A DNA stretch of 64,000 nucleotides from Bacteroidetes bacterium B1(2017) (GTDB lineage Bacteria > Bacteroidota > Bacteroidia > UKL13-3), in assembly GCA_002256395.1 (NCBI GenBank), contig NKJG01000002.1, positions 397,098-461,097 on the forward strand, written 5' to 3'. Positions 1 to 10,500 of the stretch are shown here, in pieces. The stretch's first letter is position 1. The number at the start of each line of letters is the position of its first letter. The notes beneath the pieces are model-generated. The model ran no database searches. It saw nothing but the letters and a program-made list of their open reading frames with translations, and had not been told where the DNA came from. The translations under genes and the position numbers were made by a program.

Positions 1-665
1 GTGTTACCTCAACTACCGAAGATGGAGTTGAAAATAATATTGTTCAATTTGTAAATCATAGTAAACGAATTTTCCCAATAGGCAGGCTGGATAAGGATTC
101 GCAGGGCTTAATATTTTTAACCAATAATGGAGATTTGGTTAACAAAATTCTTAGGGCAGGCAACAAACATGAAAAAGAATATGTGGTTAGTGTAAACAAA
201 CCTCTAACTCCAGAAGTTATTAATGGAATGTCGGCAGGTGTGCCCATGTTGGGAGTAACTACCAAAAAATGCAAGATAATTCAGGAAGGAGCTCAAACCT
301 TTAGAATAACATTAATTCAGGGATTAAATAGGCAAATAAGGCGCATGTGCGAGCATTTTGGATATGAGGTAACGAAACTCGAACGAGTAAGAATTATGCA
401 TATTCATTTAAAGGGAATTCCTCTTGGCGATTGGAGAGATTTAACAGACGCAGAGTTAGAAATACTCTACAGTATGATTGAAGATAGCAAATCAAGCGAT
501 CATAAAAAGAAAGAGACTCCGGCAAAAAAGACAGCTGCAAAAAAGGTAAGTACACCTGCAAAAAAGCAACATTCAGGCAATTACCATCGAAAACCCGAGC
601 AAAGAAGAAACTCAGGGCCGAGCTCTGGAAATAGAAGAGGTGGAAGTAAACGCGGAGGCCGTTAA
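1..665 (+). CDS. rluF: 23S rRNA pseudouridine synthase RluF-like (5' end outside window)
   Basis: The reading frame is open from base 3, so the gene starts upstream of the window. The sequence [15 protein letters not shown] is the catalytic motif of the RsuA/RluB/RluE/RluF family, and its first Asp is the nucleophile that isomerises uridine. The following stretch ([29 protein letters not shown]) closely follows RluF, which modifies position 2604 of 23S rRNA. The last 50 residues are a Lys/Arg/Gly-rich tail beyond the catalytic domain, probably disordered and RNA-binding. The gene abuts the convergent receiver-kinase gene with no gap. Confidence 0.9.
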   Translation, partial: VTSTTEDGVENNIVQFVNHSKRIFPIGRLDKDSQGLIFLTNNGDLVNKILRAGNKHEKEYVVSVNKPLTPEVINGMSAGVPMLGVTTKKCKIIQEGAQTFRITLIQGLNRQIRRMCEHFGYEVTKLERVRIMHIHLKGIPLGDWRDLTDAELEILYSMIEDSKSSDHKKKETPAKKTAAKKVSTPAKKQHSGNYHRKPEQRRNSGPSSGNRRGGSKRGGR

Positions 666-1760
666 CTATTTACTTGGCAATTTAATTTCGAAAAGAGTAC
701 CTACATTAGGAACAGAATTTACTTTCACTTCTGCTCCTAATTTATCAAGGGCATGTTTGGCATTGTAAAGTCCAATTCCAGAACCTGTTCCAATGGATGA
801 AGCCCTAAAAAACATATCAAATATTTTTGGTATAAACTCTGGTTCAATTCCAATTCCATTATCCTCAACCAGAACAATAGCTTCGCCTTTTAGAACCTTT
901 ACCGAAATTTTTATTAGTTTATTGGTATTTAACTCCCTTTGATATTTAATAGAATTAGAAATTAGGTTTTGAAGTGCCACCATAATGACTAAAGGATCAC
1001 TCCTAAATTCTTCATGTTGATCTACCTCTATGCTAATCTTAATACCCTTGCTTTGGGCATCCGATTCATAAATTTCAACAATTTGAAGTAATAACTCATC
1101 CAGATTAATGGCCTTAATATTGAGTTCTCCTCGTTTAATTTTATAGTATTCTAATAAGTTAAATATAAACTCATCAAGGCGACTAACATTTTTAGCAATA
1201 AGGTCGGCATAATCACTTACCTCGTTCATATTGCTACTTTTAGTAAGTAAATTTGAAATAGCTAATATACCCATTAAAGGAGAGCGTAAATCATGAGAAA
1301 CACTATATACGAATCTATCTAAATCTTTATAGGCCTCTTTCAATTCTCTATTTCGTTCCTCTAATTGATTTTTAGTAAAATAGTATTCAAAGCCCTCACG
1401 AACCACGTTTCTAATTTCATCTTCAACCCATGGCTTTTTAATATACCTATAAACCTGACCTTTATTAATTGCATCTGTCAGAGATTGCACATCGCCATAA
1501 GCAGTAAGTAATACTCTTAAAGGACGAGGATATACATCTCTAATTTTTTCAAACATTTCGATTCCCGTCATAAATGGCATGCGGTAATCAGAAATAATTA
1601 CATGTGGCTCGCAGGTTTTAAGCACCTCCATAGCTTCATCTGGCGAAGAGGCTAGGTTCACTTCGAAATCCATTCGAAACGACGCCTTAAAAGCCATTAA
1701 ATTATTCTTTTCGTCGTCAACGTAAAGTACAATTGGTTTAATATTTTTATCCGTTGCCAT
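666..1760 (-). CDS. Hybrid response regulator / histidine kinase
   Basis: This cytoplasmic protein of 364 residues begins with a receiver domain (about 8-125): acidic pocket YVDDE, phospho-acceptor Asp58 in SDYRMP, conserved Lys in YIKKPW. A short helical linker leads to a HisKA helix with His156 in SVSHDLRSP and then an ATPase domain with NLISNSIKY, EDNGIGI and GSGIGLYNAK. A receiver in front of a kinase core suggests it relays phosphate from an upstream kinase, here probably the 7TM-DISM kinase whose 3' end it overlaps by 14 bp. It is the last gene of a four-gene overlapping operon. Its receiver resembles the stand-alone receiver at 6937 (both YVDDExNNLMxFKAxFR). Confidence 0.9.
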   Translation of the reverse strand: MATDKNIKPIVLYVDDEKNNLMAFKASFRMDFEVNLASSPDEAMEVLKTCEPHVIISDYRMPFMTGIEMFEKIRDVYPRPLRVLLTAYGDVQSLTDAINKGQVYRYIKKPWVEDEIRNVVREGFEYYFTKNQLEERNRELKEAYKDLDRFVYSVSHDLRSPLMGILAISNLLTKSSNMNEVSDYADLIAKNVSRLDEFIFNLLEYYKIKRGELNIKAINLDELLLQIVEIYESDAQSKGIKISIEVDQHEEFRSDPLVIMVALQNLISNSIKYQRELNTNKLIKISVKVLKGEAIVLVEDNGIGIEPEFIPKIFDMFFRASSIGTGSGIGLYNAKHALDKLGAEVKVNSVPNVGTLFEIKLPSK

Positions 1761-3897
1761 TGTTAAAAATTAAAGATCTATTCAATTGAATTTCAAAACT
1801 TGTACCCTCTCCTTCAGTAGACTTAACCGAAATTTTGCCTTTGTGAGTTTCGATGGTTTTAAATACTATAGACATACCTAATCCAGTACCTTGTCCAACC
1901 GGTTTGGTGGTAAAAAAAGGTTCAAACACTCGTTTTTGAACTGCCTCACTCATACCTATTCCATTGTCTTCAAAACTAAGGTAAATGAACTCCTTATCAA
2001 ATGTTAAATTTATGCCAATTCTTCCTCCAATATTTTCGCCAAATTTAGCATGAATAGCGAATAATGAATTACTTATTAGATTTAAGAAAACTTGATTTAA
2101 TTTCCCTGGATAACAATCAATCAATACCGGTTCGGAGTATTTTTTTTCAATTACAATTTTTCCAAATTGATTATTTAAGATGACTAATGTTGATTCAATG
2201 CCTTCTACGATGTCGGTATTTAAAATAGAATCTTCATCATTTCGGGCAAATATCCTTAAGCCTTTTACAATTTCGGCAGTTCTATGTGCGCCTTCATCAA
2301 TACCTTTTAGCAGGAAGTTTAATTCTTCTTGAAGATAATCGTAATCAATTTCATTCTTATAGCTGCTAATAATTGCCTTCTTTTCTTCTATGCTAATTTC
2401 TTGTTGAGTTAACTCTTCCAATTTACCCATTAAGTCTTGGATCATTTTAATATCTCTCTTTAATGGATTGATATTGGATGTAACAAAATTAATTGGGTTA
2501 TTAATTTCATGGGCAATACCAGCGGTTAACTGTCCCAAAGAAGCCATTTTTTCTTGATCAACCAATTGCGACTGCGTTGATTTTAAGTCGTATAGTGTGG
2601 TATTTAATTGGGTATTTGAATTTTCCAATTCAAGGGTTCTTTCTAAAACTTTCTGTTCAAGTACAACATTTTGCTCCTTAATTAGACGCTCATTTTCTAA
2701 AGCCGACATGAGGGCTTCTTTTTCCTTTTCTCGTTTTTGGGCCTGAAGGGTATTGATTTTATCGGCTAGCGCAAATGAAAGTAATGCAACTTCAAAAGAT
2801 GCACCTAAAGGAAGAGTATAGGTGGTAGCCCAAGTAAATGGTAAAACACTTAAGTTTCTAAATACAAACATAACTACACCAACTATAAATATTGACCATG
2901 CAGCAATAAAATAACTAGCAGATTTTAGTCCTTTCTTATACACCCTAAATGCCAAAACAAATACCAATGCAGCACCTGGAAGTCCAATTACATCCATCAT
3001 TCTAGCACTAATATGGGTTTGGCCAAAAATTCGAATAATGGCAGCTAAACCATAAGATACAGCTATTACAGAAAGTGCCTTATCAAGATTTGGTTCATAT
3101 TGTTTGGCCTGTAAAAATTGCTTGATAAATAGGATCGCAAAAATGCCTGAAAGAGCAGGTAATACAACAATACAGGATTTATATAATGCAGGTGAATTAC
3201 CAATTATTAAAGAAAATAAATGCCCACTTAAGGAAATTTGTCCTAATCCAATAAAGAGAATATACAGAACATAGTACAGGTAATTACGGTCTTTAGTGGA
3301 GGCAAAAACAAATAGGTTATAAAATAACATAACCAATACCACACCTATAAAAGCACCGTAAATTAAGTCTCTTAAGTTATTGTTTTGAATTGCATCCGAT
3401 TCGGTAGAAAGAGATAAAGGCAAGAGCATTTGTTCATTACCCCTCACTTTAAAGTAATAGGTAGCCTTTTCATTTTGTGCTAAATGAATATCAAATTTTT
3501 GAAAGGTTCCTCTATGCTCTCTTGCATTAAAACCATTTCCTAAATAATTGTGTACGCTTGGGTTGATGGAATCTGATTCTAAGAAATAATCTATGGAATC
3601 AATTAAAGGATTTTCAAAAATAAACATTAAGGATTTTGAAGCGCTTTTGTTTTCTACTTCTACCTTAATCCAAATTGGATATTTTACATAATCAATATCT
3701 AACTTGCCTGTAAACCCTTTGTTTGAGGCAAAATCAGCCTTTATTGTATGGAAGCTTTTCTGACAAGAGGTATCAATTAGTATTCTGGTTTGACTAATAA
3801 TCAGTTCTTTTTTTCCACCAAACTGCACGATAGACTGAGACCAAACAGGTATGTTGGTGAATATAAAAAGCCATAAAACCCAAAACCTATTTTTCAT
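1747..3897 (-). CDS. 7TM-DISM sensor histidine kinase
   Basis: A signal peptide (MKNRFWVLWLFIFTNIPVWS) is followed by an extracellular 7TMR-DISM sensor domain (about 30-175), seven membrane segments (about 180-390), a coiled coil, and a kinase core. The core has HisKA MASLGQLTAGIAHEINNP with the phosphorylated His, and ATPase boxes NLISNSLFA, EDNGIGM and GQGTGLGMS. The ATG at 3897 is preferred over the TTG at 3903 because it starts the signal peptide. It overlaps the acyltransferase gene upstream and the hybrid receiver-kinase downstream, so the three are probably co-translated. DISM domains often sense carbohydrates or other small extracellular ligands. The ligand here is unknown, and a product of the neighbouring enzymes is an inference only. 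Confidence 0.9.
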   Translation of the reverse strand: MKNRFWVLWLFIFTNIPVWSQSIVQFGGKKELIISQTRILIDTSCQKSFHTIKADFASNKGFTGKLDIDYVKYPIWIKVEVENKSASKSLMFIFENPLIDSIDYFLESDSINPSVHNYLGNGFNAREHRGTFQKFDIHLAQNEKATYYFKVRGNEQMLLPLSLSTESDAIQNNNLRDLIYGAFIGVVLVMLFYNLFVFASTKDRNYLYYVLYILFIGLGQISLSGHLFSLIIGNSPALYKSCIVVLPALSGIFAILFIKQFLQAKQYEPNLDKALSVIAVSYGLAAIIRIFGQTHISARMMDVIGLPGAALVFVLAFRVYKKGLKSASYFIAAWSIFIVGVVMFVFRNLSVLPFTWATTYTLPLGASFEVALLSFALADKINTLQAQKREKEKEALMSALENERLIKEQNVVLEQKVLERTLELENSNTQLNTTLYDLKSTQSQLVDQEKMASLGQLTAGIAHEINNPINFVTSNINPLKRDIKMIQDLMGKLEELTQQEISIEEKKAIISSYKNEIDYDYLQEELNFLLKGIDEGAHRTAEIVKGLRIFARNDEDSILNTDIVEGIESTLVILNNQFGKIVIEKKYSEPVLIDCYPGKLNQVFLNLISNSLFAIHAKFGENIGGRIGINLTFDKEFIYLSFEDNGIGMSEAVQKRVFEPFFTTKPVGQGTGLGMSIVFKTIETHKGKISVKSTEGEGTSFEIQLNRSLIFNNGNG

Positions 3898-4582
3898 TCG
3901 CAATATTTAATTCGTAAATAAATTCCATTTCGCCCTTAGGGCCTTTTTCAATTGAAACCCCATTTAGGTTTTCCCTTATTTTATATATTGCATCACGTTC
4001 AATTGGGTCTGCAGCGGGTAAATTAGTAAGGTCGTTTATGAGCAAGGCAGTTGCCGTTAAATCTTCTTTAGGATAATAGAAAGTACCATTATTTCCTAAT
4101 TCTCTAATAACCTTAAATCCCACCTTTAAACAGTTTCTAAGGGTTCCTGGAGAACACAAGGCTGTTAGATGTTGAAAGTTCAATTGGTTTGAAATAGCCA
4201 CACCTACCCTTCCCATATAAATAGATCCAATACCATATCCAGCAGCCTCTTTAGAGTTCCATAAGCCACAGAATTCTGCCACATTATAGACACCTAAATT
4301 ATTGGCATATTCATAAATACGGTCGTCCAAAATAGCAATTGCATCTTCCATTGGCATTCTTAATTGCTGGCTTTTTATTTGGATCCTACCTCCTCCATAA
4401 ACCTTTTTGCCATCCTCAGATTCAACAATAATTGCGTATGTATATGGATCGTCAATCCAATCGGCATTTAGGGAAGTTACTTTTGTAACTCCATATGATT
4501 CCAAAACTAAATGGTGCCCTTTGATATACCTTAAGCAGGCGGAATGATCTTCGGTTACCTTAAATGCCCTAATTTTTATCAT
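3887..4582 (-). CDS. GNAT-superfamily acyltransferase, FeeM/autoinducer-synthase-like
   Basis: This 231-residue protein has a GNAT-like layout. An N-terminal part contains W-DDPYTYAIIVES and GGGRIQI. A central motif EFCGLWNSKEAAGYGIGS resembles the glutamate strand and acyl-donor loop, and the strand-helix LTALCSPGTLRNCLKVGFK follows. The arrangement recalls N-acyl amino acid synthases (FeeM) and LuxI-type synthases, which use acyl-ACP rather than acetyl-CoA, but similarity is judged by eye and the substrate is unknown. Its start overlaps the stop of the E1/nitroreductase gene in a TAATG, and its end overlaps the sensor kinase, which argues for translational coupling. An ordinary GNAT acetyltransferase is the main alternative. 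Confidence 0.6.
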   Translation of the reverse strand: MIKIRAFKVTEDHSACLRYIKGHHLVLESYGVTKVTSLNADWIDDPYTYAIIVESEDGKKVYGGGRIQIKSQQLRMPMEDAIAILDDRIYEYANNLGVYNVAEFCGLWNSKEAAGYGIGSIYMGRVGVAISNQLNFQHLTALCSPGTLRNCLKVGFKVIRELGNNGTFYYPKEDLTATALLINDLTNLPAADPIERDAIYKIRENLNGVSIEKGPKGEMEFIYELNIANEK

Positions 4583-6843
4583 TAATTTATATTGAAAAGT
4601 AATTTGTCTATTGGGCGACGTAAAGACCTCACCTCCGCATCCTTTTCTTTGGCCAATCTAAAAATAAAATTAATCTCTCTTGTAGCAAGTTCGGGTAAAA
4701 TTAATTTAAACCTATTATTCAGGTCATTAAATTTACGAATATAGTTTTCAGTAAACCCTTCTCCATTTCCATGGATTAACCGTGCAATTAAAAAACTATA
4801 CTGAGTAATTGGTTGAAAAGAAAATCCAGCACGGGTAGATTCGAGCCAAATTTTTTGCACAAATTCTCCCGCATGTAAATACGATTCATTGGAATAAAAT
4901 GGCATAGAAACAATACCCATAGCCGAGGCATTTGCTATTCCTTTCTTAGTATTCTTTTTAAACGCTTCTCCACCACCAATACGTTCAACCCATTCAATGG
5001 CCTTTCTGCTGCTGGCAATTCTTAATGCTAATATCTCTGCTTTACTAAAATTTAAAGTTGCCACGTCTAGGCCATCTCTCGTATCTAATGCTTCCTTAGT
5101 TGTCATACGAAGTTCTTTTGTGAACATATCGTGATGACCTTGAGGATGTAATAATAATAGCATTTCTGCTGATGAAACCAACTCCCCAAGTTCATTCATT
5201 TTATCCATATCTTCAATGATGGTTAAATGTGCATTAGGTTCTTCTGACCTAATAATTGAGAATCGCTCTTTAAGTTCGTTTGATAATTCCTGCCTTGAAC
5301 CAATTTTTCGATTGGTATGCCTGTCAAATATAGCTTTTGAGAGGCTTACCTCCGCTTTTTCATCGCTAGGTTCAAAACTACAAATTGCCACCAACCTGCT
5401 GTCATTTGTATTCGGAAAATACTGATGCTTTATGCGGTAACCTAGCACAGCTGCTTGAACACGTATATTTTCTATAGCTGCTCCAAATCCAATATACGAA
5501 CCGAGATTGGCAAAATCCAAAAAAGATTGTGAATGAAAAATATCGTGGATAAAAAAGAGGTTACCTTCATAAAACCCAAAACGCCAAGGTTGGGTATTAC
5601 CACCTGAAGGAGCCATAGATGCGGCCTCAATAAGATATTTTTTATCCATCTCATTTAGGTAATCCTTCCTAGCAATTACACCCGATTCTTTAACAATCTT
5701 TTGAATGTCTTCAATGGTTAAAGGAGACTTTATTTCTTCTATGAAAACAGTTTTTTCTATCGATTTTGGCTCCGGTACTAGTTCATCCAAATCAATATAA
5801 AAACGACCAGATACGCTTGAATTATTTAACAAAATTTTTCTACTCATTTCGGCGGCAACTCCTCCTCCCATGGTAACGGCTGAAGCTAATTGAGGCCAGC
5901 TAACAATTGAACTTTGAACCTCAATCATACTAGCCTTCATACGTTCTGATAAGGAGTTTAATCCTACCATGGGCAATAGGTACTCAATTTTATCTTCTTG
6001 ACTTAAACCCTTTAATTTAGCCGGATCCAAATCTCCAACCAGTCCATGCAAAATTTGCCTTTTAGGTTCTAAATCGAAACGCTCAATATCTAATAAGCCC
6101 CTATCACTTGTTTCCATTAAAACTGGAACACCATATTCTCTGGCCTTATACCGCGAAAGTATTTTTATATCCAATCCATCACATTCTTCAATAAGTAAAT
6201 CAAGCTTACCATCCTTTGTAAAAAACTCATCGATGTTTCCTTCATGAATACCTTCATTGAAAACTTTTACCTTTAAAAATGGGTCTAATTCAAGTATTTC
6301 TCTAGCACAAATAAGCGTTTTTGCCAATCCAATTTGAGAAACTTTCCCCCTTAATCTATTTAAATTACTAAGATCTAAGGTATCAAAATCAGCCAATCTA
6401 ATTTCTCCAAAACTTCTTTCCATTGCCATGGTTAGCGCAACAGATTGCCCAACGCTTAATCCAATTACTCCAACAATCTTTTTAGATAGATGGTTCTGCT
6501 CATTTGGACTAATTTTATATTGATTTCTATTTGTCCGTAACTCAATAAATTCCTTTTCTGGCAATAGATGTATAAGTGTTCTGTTCCATGGGTAAAACAC
6601 CCATACACCATAGGATACAGGATTAGTTCCTTCCAAAAAAGTCGACACTTTTTGTGAAAGTGTTTCTTTATCAAACCTTTTTTCTGGAAATCTACATTTT
6701 ATTAATTCAGAAAGTTGTTCTATAATCGTATCATAAATTACTATTTCATGATGATGAGAATGAGTAGAAATAAAATCTTCCACTTCATCCATTGTTTGAA
6801 AGGAAAATATTTTAGGAGTAATAGTTATTATATTTTCGACCAT
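4582..6843 (-). CDS. Rv1355c-family protein: ThiF/E1-like domain fused to nitroreductase
   Basis: This is a 753-residue fusion. Residues about 120-330 form a ThiF/E1-like Rossmann domain: GVIGLSVGQS as the nucleotide loop, then LADFDTLDLSNLNR, the usual E1 Asp and Asn-Arg signature. Residues about 385-740 form an FMN nitroreductase domain with SGGNTQPWRF. This pairing matches the uncharacterised mycobacterial Rv1355c family. E1-like enzymes adenylate a carboxylate and nitroreductase-fold enzymes oxidise or reduce with FMN. In azole-modified peptide pathways the two functions are separate partner proteins. No YcaO or peptide precursor is seen here, so the substrate is unknown. It is the first gene of the operon, with the divergent receiver gene 93 bp away. 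Confidence 0.8.
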   Translation of the reverse strand: MVENIITITPKIFSFQTMDEVEDFISTHSHHHEIVIYDTIIEQLSELIKCRFPEKRFDKETLSQKVSTFLEGTNPVSYGVWVFYPWNRTLIHLLPEKEFIELRTNRNQYKISPNEQNHLSKKIVGVIGLSVGQSVALTMAMERSFGEIRLADFDTLDLSNLNRLRGKVSQIGLAKTLICAREILELDPFLKVKVFNEGIHEGNIDEFFTKDGKLDLLIEECDGLDIKILSRYKAREYGVPVLMETSDRGLLDIERFDLEPKRQILHGLVGDLDPAKLKGLSQEDKIEYLLPMVGLNSLSERMKASMIEVQSSIVSWPQLASAVTMGGGVAAEMSRKILLNNSSVSGRFYIDLDELVPEPKSIEKTVFIEEIKSPLTIEDIQKIVKESGVIARKDYLNEMDKKYLIEAASMAPSGGNTQPWRFGFYEGNLFFIHDIFHSQSFLDFANLGSYIGFGAAIENIRVQAAVLGYRIKHQYFPNTNDSRLVAICSFEPSDEKAEVSLSKAIFDRHTNRKIGSRQELSNELKERFSIIRSEEPNAHLTIIEDMDKMNELGELVSSAEMLLLLHPQGHHDMFTKELRMTTKEALDTRDGLDVATLNFSKAEILALRIASSRKAIEWVERIGGGEAFKKNTKKGIANASAMGIVSMPFYSNESYLHAGEFVQKIWLESTRAGFSFQPITQYSFLIARLIHGNGEGFTENYIRKFNDLNNRFKLILPELATREINFIFRLAKEKDAEVRSLRRPIDKLLFNIN

Positions 6844-6936
6844 TTAAGTTAAAAAAGAGCAAGTTAAATTATTTTTAGCGCAATATAGATAGAATTTTAT
6901 TAATATTGTCTGTAGATAATTTAATCCACCCAACCT

Positions 6937-7410
6937 ATGGATTCAAAAATTAAAGTTCTGTATGTAGATGATGAAGAAAACAATTTAATGTCTTTTAAGG
7001 CCTGTTTTCGAATAAAATATGATGTTTTTATAGCCATTAGCGCGAAGGTGGCTTTAGAAATATTGGAGAAAAACGAAGATATTCAAGTAGTTATTACCGA
7101 CCAACGTATGCCAGAAATTACTGGAGTTGAATTTTTAAAAATGATGTTGGATCAACACCCAAAACCTATGCGGATTATGCTTACTGGTTTTGCCAATTTT
7201 GCAGATACCGTTGACGCCGTAAATTTAGGAAAGATATTTAGCTACCTCAATAAACCTTGGGAAGAAAAAATATTAGACGAAACTATTCAAAAGGCAATCA
7301 GTAAGTACGCAGAAGAGGAGTTTATTAGACAAAGAGCTCAACAAACAGAAAGGGCTGAACGAAGCGCTGAGCAAATGGAATTTATTTTACGCCAAGAACT
7401 TCTATCCTAG
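6937..7410 (+). CDS. Single-domain response regulator with helical tail
   Basis: The protein has a receiver domain (about 5-125) with YVDDE, phospho-acceptor Asp55 in TDQRMP and Lys in YLNKPW, then a charged helix rich in Gln/Arg/Glu and no output domain. It probably acts by protein contact or as a phosphate shuttle. Its receiver belongs to the same subtype as that of the hybrid kinase at 666 (shared YVDDE-NNLM-FKA-FR). It lies divergent from the operon that ends with that kinase, so the two are likely one signalling system. The 93-bp gap (6844-6936) must hold both promoters. Confidence 0.85.
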   Translation: MDSKIKVLYVDDEENNLMSFKACFRIKYDVFIAISAKVALEILEKNEDIQVVITDQRMPEITGVEFLKMMLDQHPKPMRIMLTGFANFADTVDAVNLGKIFSYLNKPWEEKILDETIQKAISKYAEEEFIRQRAQQTERAERSAEQMEFILRQELLS

Positions 7411-7444
7411 TTATTTTTTTAGAATAGTATTTTGATTTGTATTC

Positions 7445-7498
7445 TAGGCTTACGAAGCCTAAATTGGCATGATTCTTTTGGTTCGGTTTGAACCAAAA
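7445..7498. other. Two intergenic hairpins before the SNF2 gene
   Basis: TAGGCTT-ACG-AAGCCTA (7445-7461) is a perfect 7-bp stem. TTTTGGTTC-ggttt-GAACCAAAA (7476-7498) is a perfect 9-bp stem with A/T flanks. They lie between the receiver gene and the SNF2 helicase. The second could terminate transcription on either strand or be an operator. It is also a split relative of the GGTTCGAACC palindrome found in nearby genes. Confidence 0.5.
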
Positions 7499-7514
7499 AT
7501 GAACAAACTAGTTG

Positions 7515-10500
7515 ATGAGAGATCACCCTAATGAAATTATTTTATCGAACACTCTATTATATAAGCTAACTAAAGTAGATATAATTGCCATTAGTGAGTT
7601 AAATCCAGATGTAAATAGACAAGAATATTTAGAACTTACTCCAATTAAATTAGAACTAAATAGTGGTGTATTTACACTTCAAAAATCGAGTATAAGCTTT
7701 CCAGATGTAAGTATTACCCAGGTTAATGATTCATTAATAGTTTCATGTCCTTGCTCAAGTTCAAAGAAAAAACTTTGTACACACCAATCCATTGTTTTAC
7801 AACAAATCATTTCGAAATCCTATTTCAAAATATTTTTTGACCCGATTCTAAGAAAGCAAAAACTTTTGGAGTTTGCGAAAGATTTTGGACTTGAAAATGA
7901 GCTCAATTTAGATGAGCATTTTGCTCTTTTTTATGAGTCGAAAGGAATAATAATAAAGCCAATTATAGCCGAATTACAAGCTGTTACGGCAAATTCAAAT
8001 GCCTTATTAAAAAGTAAACTTATTAAAACTTCTGGCAGTATTGAACAAATCACCTCCATTAAAAATAAGAGTCATTTAATAATCGTATTTAGAAAACATA
8101 AGTATTATGATCAATTAAATATAGAGCTCTATGAGTGTGCCAAGTCAAAAGATGGGAAACCTAAAAACCCTTTGGTGCTCATTGATCCAATAAGCTTAGT
8201 ATGGAATACAGAGGACATAGATGTTGCAAAATTTTATTCTGCACTCGCTCGCTATCAAAATAATTATACCATAAATAAAACCGAACACGACCTTAATGGT
8301 TTAAAACAAATTGTTGCAAACCCATTGCAGTTACCAGTATTTATGCATGTTCCTAGTATTTCAGAAAGCATAAATGCAAAATCGTTAGAAGCAATTAAAT
8401 TGAATGCATTTGAAACGAACATTCAAGTTCAGGTTGATCAAAAAGCTCCTTTTTATGAAATTAGTGGCGAGTTTCAATTAAATTCAAAATGGATTCCTTT
8501 AAGGTTGGTTCAGATTAAATTTGGAGTATTTGTGTTGTTTTCTGATAGCTTAAACTTAGTTACCGACACACAGTTATTGAAAGTTTTAGAGTATTTTAAA
8601 AGCAATAATGAAAAAATATTAATCCATAAATCAAAGTTTGAGCTATTTAGATTAAGCGTATTAGATGCACTAGAAAAAAGAATACAGATAAACTATTCAT
8701 TTATAAAAAAAGCTACAAAAAAACAGGAAAGCGAACATTATTTTAACCAAGATATACGTCGTATTATTTACCTTTCTGAAGAGAGTGATTTTATATCTAT
8801 AACCCCAGTTGTAGCCTACGGAAATGTAGAAATACCTGTTTATTCACGAAAACAAATTTATGATGTTGATCCAAATGGAAATGAGTTCTTGATTGATCGA
8901 AATTTTGAATTAGAAGACACCTTTACCGGATTAATTCTTAGACAACATAAAGAGTTTACAGAGCAACTTGAAATGGCTCAATACTTTTATTTACATAGAA
9001 CAAAGTTCCTTGATTCGAATTGGTTTTTGGATGCATTTGAAGATTGGATGAAGGAAAATATTCTTATTTTAGGATTTAATGAACTAAAGGGAAACAAATT
9101 AAATGCGTATAAAATAAACATTTCAATTGACCTTGTAAGTGGCATAGATTGGTTTAATGCTGGCATCCAAGTTTCTTATGGCAAGCAAAAAGTTGCACTT
9201 AAAAAAATCCATCAAGCCCTTAGAAACAAAAGCAAATTTATTGCCCTTGATGATGGTAGCCAAGGGATTTTACCTGTTGAATGGATAAAGAAATTTGAAC
9301 ATTATTTTGCACTTGGAGAAATTCGTGAAAATGAACTGATATTTCCGAAAAGTAATTTTGGATTAATTGAAGAACTATTTGAGGATAAAGAAATTAGTGC
9401 ACAAATAAAGAGTGAACTAAAAGAAATCAAAAGCAGATTAAGTTCTTTCGAAAAATTAACGGAAGTTGGCTTACCAAAAGGATTTAATGGCGAATTAAGG
9501 CATTACCAGCAGGAAGGTTTAAACTGGTTAAACTTTCTTGACGACTATAATTTTGGAGGGTGTTTAGCAGATGATATGGGTTTGGGTAAGACCATTCAAA
9601 TAATTGCATTTTTGCTACATCAGCGTGTTAAGCATGGACACAAAACCAACCTTATTGTGGCTCCAAGTTCGCTTATTTTTAACTGGGAATTAGAACTAAA
9701 GAAGTTTGCCCCTAGTCTTAAAGTATATACCCATTTTGGTTCGAACCGAGTTAAAAACAAACTTGAATTTGAAACGCATGAGGTTGTTTTAACTAGCTAC
9801 GGAATGATGCTTGCAGATATTTATTTCCTTAAGGATTTTGTATTTAACTATATTTTCTTAGATGAATCTCAAGTTATAAAAAACCCAAATTCGCAACGCT
9901 ATAAGGCAGCTAGGATACTTAGAGCTCGTAACAGAATTGTACTTACAGGAACACCAATTGAAAATAATACTCTTGACATATATGGTCAACTTTCATTTGC
10001 TTGTCCAGGCCTATTAGGTAATAAAAATTACTTCACAGAAATTTTTGCCATACCCATTGATAAATTTAAGAATAGCAAAAGAGCTAAAGAGTTACAGCAG
10101 CGTATTCAAGCGTTTGTTTTAAGAAGAACCAAAAAGCAGGTAGCGAAGGAATTACCCGAAAAAACTGAAATGATTTTATACTGCGAAATGGGCGAAGAAC
10201 AAAGACGCGCCTACTCTTATCATGAAAAGGAACTCCGTGAGTATTTAGCAGGTAAAACGAATGATGAAATTAAACAAACAAGTATGCATGTGCTAACAGG
10301 AATAACAAAGCTGAGGCAGTTATGCAATTCAACGGCATTGGTTAAAGAGGAGTTTAGCTATGGCAATTATTCCTCCAAAATTGAGGTTTTAATGGAACAA
10401 ATTGAGAATAAATCTAGCCAACATAAAATTCTGGTATTCTCACAATTTGTAGGTATGCTAGAACTAATAAGAACAGAATTAGACCAAAAAGAAATATCAT

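Noticed and set aside
5216-6674. Small frames within the E1/nitroreductase gene
   Set aside because: The host frame has full-length domain matches; the others are overlapping shadows.
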